NCBI GenBank assembly: GCA_964590225.1
Contig: CAZPWS010000082.1
Coordinates: 1 to 8,686, forward strand
DNA from: JAEUSG01 sp964590225
GTDB taxonomy: Bacteria; Fibrobacterota; OXYB2-FULL-49-7; JAEUSG01
Reading direction: 5' to 3'
DNA: 8,686 bases
Shown here: positions 1 through 8,506 of the stretch, piece after piece
Position numbering within the stretch: the stretch's first letter is position 1
Layout of the letters: every line of letters starts with the position of its first letter
Position numbers and translations under genes: made by a program
Notes under the pieces: model-generated
What the model saw: the letters and a program-made list of their open reading frames with translations, nothing else
The model's database searches: none
Told to the model about the DNA's origin: nothing

Positions 1-3000
1 CCAATCTTTATTTATCGGTGAATGACAGTGCCAAGGCGATACCGCCTCTTGAGCGGTATATGGTTCTCAAGAAAGACGATCTTTCTGTTTTGCATAGATT
101 GGGTTTGTGCTATATGTCTGCGAGTCAATTTGATAAAGCAACAAATGCTTTTGCCAAGGTATCGGAAGCAGCTATGGCAGGCAAAGAGCAGAAGCTTTCT
201 GCCAATTTGAACTTATACGCTATAAGCATAGCAAAAAAGGATGAAGCTTCAACAAAAAAATATCTTGCACAACTCGCCAATCTTGACCCCTTAAATCCAG
301 CGCATAGTTATCAGCTCGGATTACTAAATTTCAATTCCAAAGCTTATGATGCTGCTATTCCTCACCTCTTAAAAGCATATACAATGCGTAAGGGCTATGA
401 GAATAGCGCAAGGTTACTTGGGGTGAGCTACTATAATAAGAAGGCAGCATCTGATGCTGTAAAGTATCTTGAGGAGGCTGCGAAGGGATCGCCGGAAGAT
501 GCCGAAATATATAGAATGCTCGGTGCCATGCAGGCAACTTCAGCTGCTATGCTTAAAGCCGCTGCGGTTTCGTATGAAAAGGTACTTAAACTTTCGCCTT
601 CTGATATAACTACAGCAAAGGCGCTGATATCGGTTTACGAAAAGCTTAACGACACAAAAGCAGTCGTTCCGGTTTATGAGGTTGTTGTAAAGGCTGAACC
701 GAAGAATAAAACTGTTTGGCTTGGTCTCGCAAAAGCATTGGAGTCTCAAAAGAACGATACGGGAGCAATACGGGCATATGTAAAGTGTACCGAAATAGAT
801 CCCAAAGATATGGATTCGTGGAGTACGCTTGGTGCGCTATACGAAAAAAGAGGAAAACTAACGGAGGCAATAACAGCTTATTCAAAGGTGGTTGCGCTTT
901 CTCCGCCTAATCCGGAAGATTATGAAAGGAAGATAGGATTTCTCTATGTAGCGAGGAAAATGGACGATAGCGCTGCTGTCCATCTTTATAAGGCGGTCGA
1001 GGCTAATCCTTATCTCCACGAAGCGAGTTTTGAGCTTGGGCGTATTTACGAGTCTCAGAATGATATTAAACAGGCCGTTCAGTTTTACGACATGGCTTCC
1101 GACGCAGAAGAGGGAAAAGCTGAGTATCACTATAAGTCTGGAAGTATGAATTTTCGTCTTGGTGAGTTTCCTAATGCTCGGCAAAGATTGCTAAAAGCCA
1201 TTGCACTTAATCCAAAGCTGGACGATGCATATTTTATGTTGGGTCAGATACAGATGGCGCAGGCTACGGCAAAGGATATAGTGCCATATCGGGAGGCCGC
1301 TAAAAATTTCAGTAAAGCAGTGTCGCTTAATCCTAAAAATAACGATTACAAGAAGCAATGGGCAGAGGCTGTTTATAAGTCGAAAGATTTTATGTCCGCA
1401 ATTCCGTTGTATCGGCAATATCTTGCTGTCAATGCTAAGGATCTTGAGGCAAGAGCCAGCCTTGGACGGGCATTGCTTAGTATTAAGGATGACAATGGCG
1501 CTCTTTCTGAGTTTGACATAGTTTATAAAGAAAAACCGCAGTTATTAGAAGATGACTATGATATTGGTAATTTGTATTTCCGCAACAAAAGGCTTCCAGA
1601 AGCTAAGAGGATATATCTAACAGTGCTTCGTACCCGTCCAGATAATGCAGAGTGCCAAGAGCGAGTAGCAACAATTTTTGTAACGGAAAAAGATAACAAA
1701 AATGCTTTATTCCATTACGAACAGGCTGTTCGCGCAGATTCTGCAAGGTTTAGCTTACTGCAAAACATAGGAGATCTATACTCGCAGGCAGGAAATAACG
1801 ATAAAGCAATAGCAGCGTATGAGTCGTTCTTAGCTAAGAAAAAAGATGTTGCAGTTGCCAGAAATTTACTGTTGATTTATAGAAAACTAAACAGAAAGGA
1901 CGAAATTAGAAAAGCATTGTCTGTTGTTACATCACTCGATAATAAGGATATCGAAAGTCTGATGGATCTTGGCAATATTGACAATAGTGCCGGTTTTCCT
2001 AAACAGGCTCTTACTTCGTATCTCGCTGTTTTGAAAGTCAATCCTAACCACTTTGATGCTTTGTTGAGTTCCGGTCAGGTTTATTTAGGGGAAAAAGCGT
2101 ATAAAGAGGCAGTGCAAAATTTGTCTCTTGCTGTAAAAATCAACGCAAATAATGAAAAGGCACTTTTAGCACTAGCGGATGCTCTTGTAGCTTCGGGACG
2201 GGGACAGGAGTCGGTTCAGTACTATGATAAACTGCTTAAATCGGGTGCAAATAATGAATCGATAGTTGACAAACTTATTGCGGTTCATAGGGCCAGTGGA
2301 AATAAGTCCGCACTGCTTGAAATGTTGCGTAAAAAAGTAGCGCTTAATGCCCGCGCTGGTGATGCAGTTGCTGAAATTGCTGAAATGGAACTTGCTGCCG
2401 GTAAGATTGCAGAAGCAGAGGCTTCATTTAAGAAGGCTGCTTCAATAAAAGGGGAGTGCCTGACCTGCTTTGTATCGCTCGCACGAATTTATATGCAGCA
2501 AAAAAAGGTAGTTGATGCTATTGAGCAGTACAAAAAAGCTGTTTATATCGACGCTAAGAATTGGGAATTACAGTTTGATTTAGGGTATGCTTATCTGCTC
2601 AAGGGTGATACCGTATCGGCAGCTGATGTATTTGAAAAAGTGCTCTACCTAAAGAAAGACCACTCAAAAGCGCTGGAGTATTTAAGTGAAATTTATGTTG
2701 CGCTTAAGTATCAGAAAAAAGCCATTACCATGCTTGAAGAGGTTCAGAAAGTACGACCAAAGGATGCAGCCGTAAGGCGGTCTCTCGGTCGCGCGTATCT
2801 TGATACGAAGGAGAATAAAAAAGCAGAAAAATCACTTCTTGAGGCAAGGGAGCTTGATCCAAAATCTGCGGAGACAGAGCTATTGCTGGGCGATCTTTAT
2901 AGGATAGCAGGCGACAAGGACAGGTCGCTTTCTGCCTATTCAAGAGCGTTTTTACTTGGAGGTAACGAAACTATATATGGAGAAAAATATGCAGAGGCCC

Positions 3001-5558
3001 TCTATGAAAAGAAGGATTATAAAACGGCTATACCTGTCTTGGAGAAAATGATTGTCGCCAAGCCCAAAGATGGGAAGTTAATTTCTGCTATACTTGACTG
3101 TTATCTATCAACAGGCGACGATAAATCTGCACTAAAATACATTGAGATTCTCGAGAAGTCTGATCCATCCAAAGTTGCATCTAACTACCGTGTTGCCAAG
3201 GCTTATTACAAGTACGGTAACAAGGACAAAGCGCTTGCCATTCTTGAGGCAGTAGGTCATCAGCAGGATAAGGAATATTATCTAATGCTCGGTTCGTTGT
3301 ACAATGAGTCGAAGCAATATGGTAAGGCAGCAGAAGCGCTTAAAAAGCAGTTTGCTATTGATAAGAGCGATAAAAAGGTAGGGTTTGAATTAGGGGCGAT
3401 ATACGAAAAGAGAGCAGAGGATGGTTTGGCTGCAGAAGTTTATGAGGCGCTATCAATAAGTTTTCCAAGGGATATTGAGGTAAAAAGAAAACTTGCTGAT
3501 ATCTACCGTAAGCTTAGTAAAAGGGACGATCTGAGGTCTGTTCTTACTGATATTGTTTTACTGGATTCGCGGGATATAGATGCAGCGTTGAATCTTGCGA
3601 CAATATTGTATGAAGACGGAATGGCAGACGAAGCTAAGAGAAGATTATTAACACTTAATAAGCTGGCTCCAGCAAACGGCTCTGTTTCTGCTCTTCTTGG
3701 AAAAGTTCTACTTGATTCAAGAGATATTGATAATGCAGAAAAGCACCTGTTAAGCGCTGCTGTACAATTGAAAAATGATGTAGGGGTTAACAAGTCACTT
3801 GGTATTATTTATTCACAAAAGAAAAATTGGCCAAAAGCACAGCAGTATCTTGAATTGGCAATACTTGTTGACAAAAAAGATCCGGAAATTATTGAAACAT
3901 TGGCGCTTGTTTATCAAGAGCGGAAAGAAAATGCCAAGCTTCAAAAACTGTATGCGGATATTATTAAGGGTGATCCAAGAAATGCCGCAGCGCAAAAGGG
4001 GCTTGGCGATCTGTATTTTGAGCAGAAAAAATACAGCGAAGCCATGGTAGCTTATTCAATTGCCATTGAAGAAAAAGAACCGGATGCGCACATTCTAAAC
4101 AAGATGGCGCAAATGAAGATTGACGCGGGCGATCTAAATGCCGCAATAGAGTTGTATCAGAGGTCGCTCCGTTTCAATCCTAATCAGGACGATATATCGT
4201 TCAAGCTTGGGGTTATTTTTCTAAATAATCGTGGGAATGAAGAGGCTGCGAAGGAAAAGTTTGAACGAGCTGTTCTTTTAAATCCAAAGCACTACGAAGC
4301 TCTTAAAATGCTTGCTAAAATACATATGCGCACTAAAAATGATGCTTCTGCAATCGAAGTATACAAAAAGGCCTTAGCAGTTAAGAAAAGCGATACTGAG
4401 CTGCTTAAAGAGATGGTTCCACTTTTATTGCGGCAGAGGGATTTTGCTTCTGTTGAGTCACTTCTTGTTGTTGCGGCAAAAAGTAACAGCACTGATTTTG
4501 ACATACAGTATCAGTTGGGACGCAAATATCTTATGGCGCGTGAGTATGCAAAGGCTGCACCATTGCTTGAGGCGGCGCTCACAATAAAGGGCAATGATGT
4601 TGGCGTAATGATGGATTTAATTAATCTGTACAACTCAACCAACGATGCAACTAAGGCTATTCCGATACTGGATCGATTAATTAAAACAGGTGGTGCTACA
4701 AACGAAATACAGCTTCAGCTTGGTATTGCATATTTCAATCAGGGAGACTTGCGCAGGTCGAAGGAGATACTCGAAAGGGTTTTGACAAAAAGCGAGGGCA
4801 ATGCTGATGCTATTACAGTTCTTGGCCAAATATATGTCAAAGAGAAAGATGTAAGAAAGGCTAAAATAGCCCTTAAAAAAGCAATGGAACTTGATCCGAA
4901 TAATGTCAGGGCGCTTTATGCAATGGGCGAGATAGCGTTAGCCGAGAACGATGTTGATATGGCGGCAGCTTACTTTGAAAAAGTTGTCAAGATTGAGCCT
5001 AAGTATCAAGGTGTTGCGGCAAAATTAGCTGAAGTGTATCTTAATAGGCTTGATTTTAGTAAGGCAAAGCTTTTCATTGAGCAGGGGCTTAAGGATGATC
5101 CTAAAAACGGCTCGTTGATTCTTGGGCTTGGCAGAACGATGTTCGCGGAAGGAAACTACGAGGCAGCCTTAAAAAAGCTTGCGGAAGCCTCGGTTCTAAT
5201 GCCAGATAATGACGAGCCGGTTTACTATTCGCTGATGTGTCTTGTAAAACAGAAAAAGAGCGATAAGGCAATGGCTGATGCGCGAAATGCTCTTGCTAAA
5301 TTTAAGAGGTCAGAAAAAATTTATGCCGCACTGGCGGAGGCCTATGTGCTTGCAAGTCAGTATGATAAAGCGCTAAAGGCTTTAGAACTCTCGGTTAGGA
5401 TTAATCCAATGTATAGGGAGGGTTTTCTCCTAACTGCTGATATCTTGCACAAGTACATGCAGGATTCCGCCGCAGCAATTGCCAACTACAAGCGATATAT
5501 ATCTCTTGGTGGATTTCTTGAGGATGTGCCTTCTGAGTATAGAAGTAAGGTAAAGTAA
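1..5558 (+). CDS. Giant TPR-repeat protein, 5' truncated by the window edge
   Basis: The reading frame is open from the first bases and ends with TAA at 5556-5558, giving at least 1,851 residues. A GTG at 18 could serve as a start, but the codons before it (N-L-Y-L-S) continue the same repeat-like sequence without a stop, no Shine-Dalgarno precedes it, and no signal peptide follows, so the true start lies upstream. Residues below are counted from the GTG. Essentially the whole chain is degenerate TPR helix pairs of about 34 residues, by length roughly 50 units. Clear examples begin near residues 266 (W..LG.LYEKRG, ending ALSP), 402 (AYFMLGQ), 1425 (ALKMLAKIH) and 1630 (ALYAMGEIALAEND, ending KIEP); many units end in DP or NP. 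No enzymatic domain, membrane segment or distinct C-terminal domain is visible; repeats run almost to the last residues. Composition is rich in Lys, Ala and Leu with few Cys. TPR arrays form superhelical scaffolds for protein binding; the partner and cellular location are unknown here. It is first in a tight cluster with the lipoprotein gene and leuS. Confidence 0.93.
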   Translation, partial: NLYLSVNDSAKAIPPLERYMVLKKDDLSVLHRLGLCYMSASQFDKATNAFAKVSEAAMAGKEQKLSANLNLYAISIAKKDEASTKKYLAQLANLDPLNPAHSYQLGLLNFNSKAYDAAIPHLLKAYTMRKGYENSARLLGVSYYNKKAASDAVKYLEEAAKGSPEDAEIYRMLGAMQATSAAMLKAAAVSYEKVLKLSPSDITTAKALISVYEKLNDTKAVVPVYEVVVKAEPKNKTVWLGLAKALESQKNDTGAIRAYVKCTEIDPKDMDSWSTLGALYEKRGKLTEAITAYSKVVALSPPNPEDYERKIGFLYVARKMDDSAAVHLYKAVEANPYLHEASFELGRIYESQNDIKQAVQFYDMASDAEEGKAEYHYKSGSMNFRLGEFPNARQRLLKAIALNPKLDDAYFMLGQIQMAQATAKDIVPYREAAKNFSKAVSLNPKNNDYKKQWAEAVYKSKDFMSAIPLYRQYLAVNAKDLEARASLGRALLSIKDDNGALSEFDIVYKEKPQLLEDDYDIGNLYFRNKRLPEAKRIYLTVLRTRPDNAECQERVATIFVTEKDNKNALFHYEQAVRADSARFSLLQNIGDLYSQAGNNDKAIAAYESFLAKKKDVAVARNLLLIYRKLNRKDEIRKALSVVTSLDNKDIESLMDLGNIDNSAGFPKQALTSYLAVLKVNPNHFDALLSSGQVYLGEKAYKEAVQNLSLAVKINANNEKALLALADALVASGRGQESVQYYDKLLKSGANNESIVDKLIAVHRASGNKSALLEMLRKKVALNARAGDAVAEIAEMELAAGKIAEAEASFKKAASIKGECLTCFVSLARIYMQQKKVVDAIEQYKKAVYIDAKNWELQFDLGYAYLLKGDTVSAADVFEKVLYLKKDHSKALEYLSEIYVALKYQKKAITMLEEVQKVRPKDAAVRRSLGRAYLDTKENKKAEKSLLEARELDPKSAETELLLGDLYRIAGDKDRSLSAYSRAFLLGGNETIYGEKYAEALYEKKDYKTAIPVLEKMIVAKPKDGKLISAILDCYLSTGDDKSALKYIEILEKSDPSKVASNYRVAKAYYKYGNKDKALAILEAVGHQQDKEYYLMLGSLYNESKQYGKAAEALKKQFAIDKSDKKVGFELGAIYEKRAEDGLAAEVYEALSISFPRDIEVKRKLADIYRKLSKRDDLRSVLTDIVLLDSRDIDAALNLATILYEDGMADEAKRRLLTLNKLAPANGSVSALLGKVLLDSRDIDNAEKHLLSAAVQLKNDVGVNKSLGIIYSQKKNWPKAQQYLELAILVDKKDPEIIETLALVYQERKENAKLQKLYADIIKGDPRNAAAQKGLGDLYFEQKKYSEAMVAYSIAIEEKEPDAHILNKMAQMKIDAGDLNAAIELYQRSLRFNPNQDDISFKLGVIFLNNRGNEEAAKEKFERAVLLNPKHYEALKMLAKIHMRTKNDASAIEVYKKALAVKKSDTELLKEMVPLLLRQRDFASVESLLVVAAKSNSTDFDIQYQLGRKYLMAREYAKAAPLLEAALTIKGNDVGVMMDLINLYNSTNDATKAIPILDRLIKTGGATNEIQLQLGIAYFNQGDLRRSKEILERVLTKSEGNADAITVLGQIYVKEKDVRKAKIALKKAMELDPNNVRALYAMGEIALAENDVDMAAAYFEKVVKIEPKYQGVAAKLAEVYLNRLDFSKAKLFIEQGLKDDPKNGSLILGLGRTMFAEGNYEAALKKLAEASVLMPDNDEPVYYSLMCLVKQKKSDKAMADARNALAKFKRSEKIYAALAEAYVLASQYDKALKALELSVRINPMYREGFLLTADILHKYMQDSAAAIANYKRYISLGGFLEDVPSEYRSKVK

Positions 5559-5571
5559 ACCGATGAATAAT

Positions 5572-5577
5572 AAGGAG
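5572..5577 (+). promoter_or_regulatory. Shine-Dalgarno site of the lipoprotein gene
   Basis: AAGGAG lies 8 nt before the ATG at 5586, in the 27-nt gap after the TPR gene stop. It is the only strong ribosome binding site in the window and supports both the reality of the small gene and the choice of its start. Confidence 0.8.
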
Positions 5578-5585
5578 AATTTACA

Positions 5586-5807
5586 ATGAAGATATTTTTT
5601 GGAAAGGTAGTTTTTTTATTTTTGCTGCTAAGTTTAATTTGGATTTGTTTTGGGTGCGCCGGAAGTGGCCGTGTCACCGAAGGGGGGGACGCTCCAATGA
5701 CTAAAAAAGAGCAAAAAGTAAGGCTTGAGGAAACCAAGAAGTCGGCGGAAGAAGCAGTTAAGCAGATGCGGGAGCTTGAAAAAGAGAAAGAGGAACTTGA
5801 AAAATAA
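5586..5807 (+). CDS. Small putative lipoprotein with charged C-terminal helix
   Basis: A 73-residue protein of unknown function. Residues 1-23 look like a lipoprotein signal peptide: Lys at 2 and 7, a very hydrophobic core from 8 to 22 (V-V-F-L-F-L-L-L-S-L-I-W-I), then I-C-F-G before Cys24. Cys24 would be the lipidated residue. The -1 Gly is canonical, whereas Cys at -3 and Phe at -2 are unusual for a lipobox. Ala follows the Cys, which in Gram-negative bacteria would not retain the protein at the inner membrane, so outer-membrane sorting is plausible. A short Gly/Ser-rich linker (25-37) leads to a strongly charged Lys/Glu segment (39-73), probably one helix or a short coiled coil. The start is fixed by a good Shine-Dalgarno site. 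The gene begins 27 nt after the TPR gene and ends 2 nt before leuS, so it is most likely cotranscribed with both. It may anchor or partner the TPR protein, which is inference only. A plain single-pass membrane peptide is the alternative. Confidence 0.72.
   Translation: MKIFFGKVVFLFLLLSLIWICFGCAGSGRVTEGGDAPMTKKEQKVRLEETKKSAEEAVKQMRELEKEKEELEK
5682..5688 (+). repeat. G7 homopolymer tract inside the lipoprotein gene
   Basis: Seven consecutive G residues encode part of the linker just after the lipidation site. Loss of one G brings a TGA at 5698-5700 into frame, and gain of one G brings a TAA at 5702-5704 into frame, so either slip stops translation within a few codons. A T7 tract (5611-5617) lies in the signal-peptide region of the same gene. 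Whether the tract varies in a population cannot be seen from one sequence. Confidence 0.5.
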
Positions 5808-5809
5808 TC

Positions 5810-8506
5810 ATGGTTCGATACTCTCCTTCAGAAATTGAGAAAAAGTGGCAGGACTACTGGTATAATAATAATGTTTTTGAATCTGTGGCAGATTCTTCAA
5901 AAAAGAAGTTCTATTGCCTTGATATGTTTCCGTATCCGTCTGGTGCAGGTCTCCATGTAGGCCATCCAGAGGGGTATACTGCCACCGACATCATTTGCAG
6001 GTATAAGCGGGCAAAGGGGTTTAATGTACTCCACCCAATGGGCTGGGATGCCTTTGGCCTTCCGGCTGAGCAGTACGCAATACAAACTGGAACGCATCCA
6101 GCCATAACAACGGATAAAAATTGCTCACAATTCCGAAATCAGATTAAAAGGCTTGGGTTGGGGTACGACTGGAAAAGAGAAATTAATACCACCGACAAAG
6201 GGTATTACAAGTGGACACAATGGATTTTTATTCAGCTTTATAATACATGGTACGACAACAAAATTAATAAAGGTCGCCCTATATCCGAACTCCTAATACC
6301 AGATGAAATTAGGCAACAAGGGATGGCAGCTATTTGTACCTTTATTGATAGTAAGAGACTTGCTTACTATGCTGATGCTTCTGTGTGGTGGTGTAGAAAT
6401 TGCCAGACAGTATGCGCTAACGAGGAGGTTCTCGCGGATGGGTCGCATGAAAAGTGCGGTACAGTAGATGTTGAAAGGAGAAATCTTAAACAGTGGCTTC
6501 TCCGAATTCCCCATTATGCAGAGCGTTTATTATCGGGTCTTGATGAGCTTGATTGGCCGGCTGGTATCAAGGATATGCAACGCAATTGGATTGGCAGATC
6601 CACCGGTGCTGAGGTTGACTTTAGTATTGCAGGCGGAAACGGATTTCTTCGTGTGTTTACAACAAGACCAGATACCCTTTTTGGCGCAACATACATGGTT
6701 GTTTCTCCCGAACACCCGATTCTAAGAGAGATAACTCTTCCAGAATACCTAACCGTAGTTAATGAGTATTGTAGGACATCCTCTTTGAAGTCTGATATGG
6801 ATAGAACAGAGCTTGCGAAGGATAAAACTGGCGTATTTACTGGTTCCTATGCTGTTAATCCAGTAAACGGTGAGAAGATACCTATATGGGTTTCTGATTA
6901 TGTCCTTATGTCATATGGCACAGGTGCAATAATGGCGGTACCTGCCCACGATAAAAGGGACTTTGATTTTGCTGTTAAGTTTTCGCTGCCAATCCGGTGT
7001 ATCATGGAGCCTGATTCCACTTGTCCGGCATCAACGCGGGAAGCAATTCTGTCAGGACAGTATTTTTGGGAGAATGATGGAAAGTATATAAATTGCGGGA
7101 ACGACTCAAATAATGGTATTAAGCTGGCAATTAATGGACTTGATAAACAATCTGGAATTGAGACTGTGTTGAAATGGCTCGAGGAAAAGGGTATAGGAAA
7201 GCGAACTGTCAATTATAAAATCCGTGATTGGCTATTTAGTCGGCAGCGGTATTGGGGCGAACCATTCCCAATTATACACTGGGAGGATGGTACGGTTTCG
7301 ACTGTCGATGAGGCCGATCTTCCTGTTGAGCTACCACAACTAACCAATTTTAAGCCATCAAGCAATGGCGAAAGTCCGCTTTGCTGTGCTACTGATTGGA
7401 TAAGTGTTACCGATAAAAAGACAGGAAAGAAAGGCAAAAGAGAGATAAATACAATGCCTCAGTGGGCAGGATCATGCTGGTATTATCTCCGTTATATTTC
7501 GCCTGATAATGCCGAAAGATTTGTCGATACAACTTGTGAAAAATATTGGATGCCTGTTGACTTATATGTTGGAGGGGCGGAACATGCTGTTCTGCACCTG
7601 TTGTACAGCCGTTTTTGGCATAAAGTTTTATATGACCTTGGGCTGGTTTCAACTGATGAGCCATTCAAAAAGTTGTTTAATCAGGGAATGATTCTGGCTT
7701 TCGCATACGAAGATTCTGTCGGAAGCAAAGTACCATCGGATGAAGTTGAGGAGCGGGCAGGTAAGTTTTATAAAAAAGGTACAAATATAGAACTGCGGCA
7801 AATAGTTGCTAAAATGAGTAAGTCTCTCAAGAATGTTGTCAATCCTGACGATGTTGTTGATAAGTATGGTGCCGATACATTAAGGCTTTACGAAATGTTC
7901 ATGGGACCGCTTGAAGCCACAAAACCGTGGCAGACACAGGGACTTGAAGGACAGTACCGCTTTTTAAACAGAGTTTGGCGTGCTGTTATAGGCGATGATC
8001 AGCAGACTCCTCTTTATACTAATGAGAAACCACCAGCTGATATCATGAGACTTGCGCATCAATCAATACTAAAAGTTTCAAACGATATCGAAAATATGCG
8101 TTTTAATACTGCTATCAGCCAGTTAATGATCTTTTGTAACGAGATTTTGCGTGGTCCTGTGCGGTATAGAGAAATTAATGAATTATTAGTTAAGTTGCTT
8201 CATCCATTTGCCCCTCATATTGCTGAGGAAATGTGGATGCTATTGGGACATGAAAATACCCTTACGGTTGAGCCGTGGCCGGAAGGAAGTGCTTTACTCG
8301 CTGCTGAGGATGGTTCGGAAATTATAGTGCAGGTAAATGGAAAGCTCAAATGCAAGATAAAGGTAAGCAAAGGCTTATCCGCAAAAGAGTTGGAGGAGGT
8401 TGTGCGCTCTAATTCATCTGTTACTGCCATTCTTGATGGAAGCGATATTGTCAGGGTTGTTTCGGTGCCGGATCGGCTTGTCAATTTTGTTATCAGGACT
8501 TCTTAA
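5810..8506 (+). CDS. leuS: Leucyl-tRNA synthetase (LeuRS)
   Basis: Complete 898-residue cytoplasmic class I synthetase that attaches leucine to tRNA-Leu using ATP; its length is typical of bacterial LeuRS. The N-terminus (Y-S-P-S-E-I-E-K-K-W) is the usual LeuRS beginning and supports the ATG at 5810. The HIGH signature is HVGH at 49-52, preceded by MFPYPSGAGL; KMSKS is at 668-672. The CP1 editing domain, which removes mischarged amino acids, carries TTRPDTLFG at 284-292 and AVPAHDKRD at 376-384 with the conserved Asp pair, so proofreading looks intact. A zinc-knuckle-like segment has C195-x2-C198 and H213-x2-C216. The catalytic core resumes around 470-485 (RDWLFSRQRYWGEP) and W-Y-Y-L-R at 557-561. 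The anticodon-binding helical domain follows KMSKS, and the small C-terminal tRNA-binding domain covers about 836-898. The linker at about 150-190 is longer than in E. coli-type enzymes. Only 2 nt separate it from the lipoprotein stop; the nearest purine-rich site (AAGAGGAA, 5788-5795) is too far upstream to be ideal, which suggests translational coupling. Its last 14 nt overlap the convergent queF-like gene. Confidence 0.98.
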   Translation: MVRYSPSEIEKKWQDYWYNNNVFESVADSSKKKFYCLDMFPYPSGAGLHVGHPEGYTATDIICRYKRAKGFNVLHPMGWDAFGLPAEQYAIQTGTHPAITTDKNCSQFRNQIKRLGLGYDWKREINTTDKGYYKWTQWIFIQLYNTWYDNKINKGRPISELLIPDEIRQQGMAAICTFIDSKRLAYYADASVWWCRNCQTVCANEEVLADGSHEKCGTVDVERRNLKQWLLRIPHYAERLLSGLDELDWPAGIKDMQRNWIGRSTGAEVDFSIAGGNGFLRVFTTRPDTLFGATYMVVSPEHPILREITLPEYLTVVNEYCRTSSLKSDMDRTELAKDKTGVFTGSYAVNPVNGEKIPIWVSDYVLMSYGTGAIMAVPAHDKRDFDFAVKFSLPIRCIMEPDSTCPASTREAILSGQYFWENDGKYINCGNDSNNGIKLAINGLDKQSGIETVLKWLEEKGIGKRTVNYKIRDWLFSRQRYWGEPFPIIHWEDGTVSTVDEADLPVELPQLTNFKPSSNGESPLCCATDWISVTDKKTGKKGKREINTMPQWAGSCWYYLRYISPDNAERFVDTTCEKYWMPVDLYVGGAEHAVLHLLYSRFWHKVLYDLGLVSTDEPFKKLFNQGMILAFAYEDSVGSKVPSDEVEERAGKFYKKGTNIELRQIVAKMSKSLKNVVNPDDVVDKYGADTLRLYEMFMGPLEATKPWQTQGLEGQYRFLNRVWRAVIGDDQQTPLYTNEKPPADIMRLAHQSILKVSNDIENMRFNTAISQLMIFCNEILRGPVRYREINELLVKLLHPFAPHIAEEMWMLLGHENTLTVEPWPEGSALLAAEDGSEIIVQVNGKLKCKIKVSKGLSAKELEEVVRSNSSVTAILDGSDIVRVVSVPDRLVNFVIRTS

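Noticed and set aside
18..20. GTG as the true start of the TPR gene
   Set aside because: The frame is open upstream to the window edge, no Shine-Dalgarno precedes it, and the sequence after it is already mid-repeat. The gene is better treated as truncated.
3503..4504. Open frames on the - strand within the TPR gene, such as 3503-3793 and 4292-4504
   Set aside because: They lie opposite a strongly coding frame, have low-complexity Ser/Leu-rich translations expected from the complement of Lys/Glu/Ala-rich codons, and lack ribosome binding sites or recognisable domains.
5486..5737. Open frame on the - strand covering the TPR/lipoprotein junction
   Set aside because: It is antisense to the end of the TPR gene and to the lipoprotein gene, which has a good Shine-Dalgarno and a signal peptide. 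The antisense translation shows no family features.
5788..5795. AAGAGGAA as the leuS Shine-Dalgarno site
   Set aside because: It ends 14 nt before the ATG, with its GAGG core 16 nt away, which is farther than usual. It also encodes part of a Lys/Glu-rich helix where such purine runs are expected. Coupling to the upstream stop is the better explanation.
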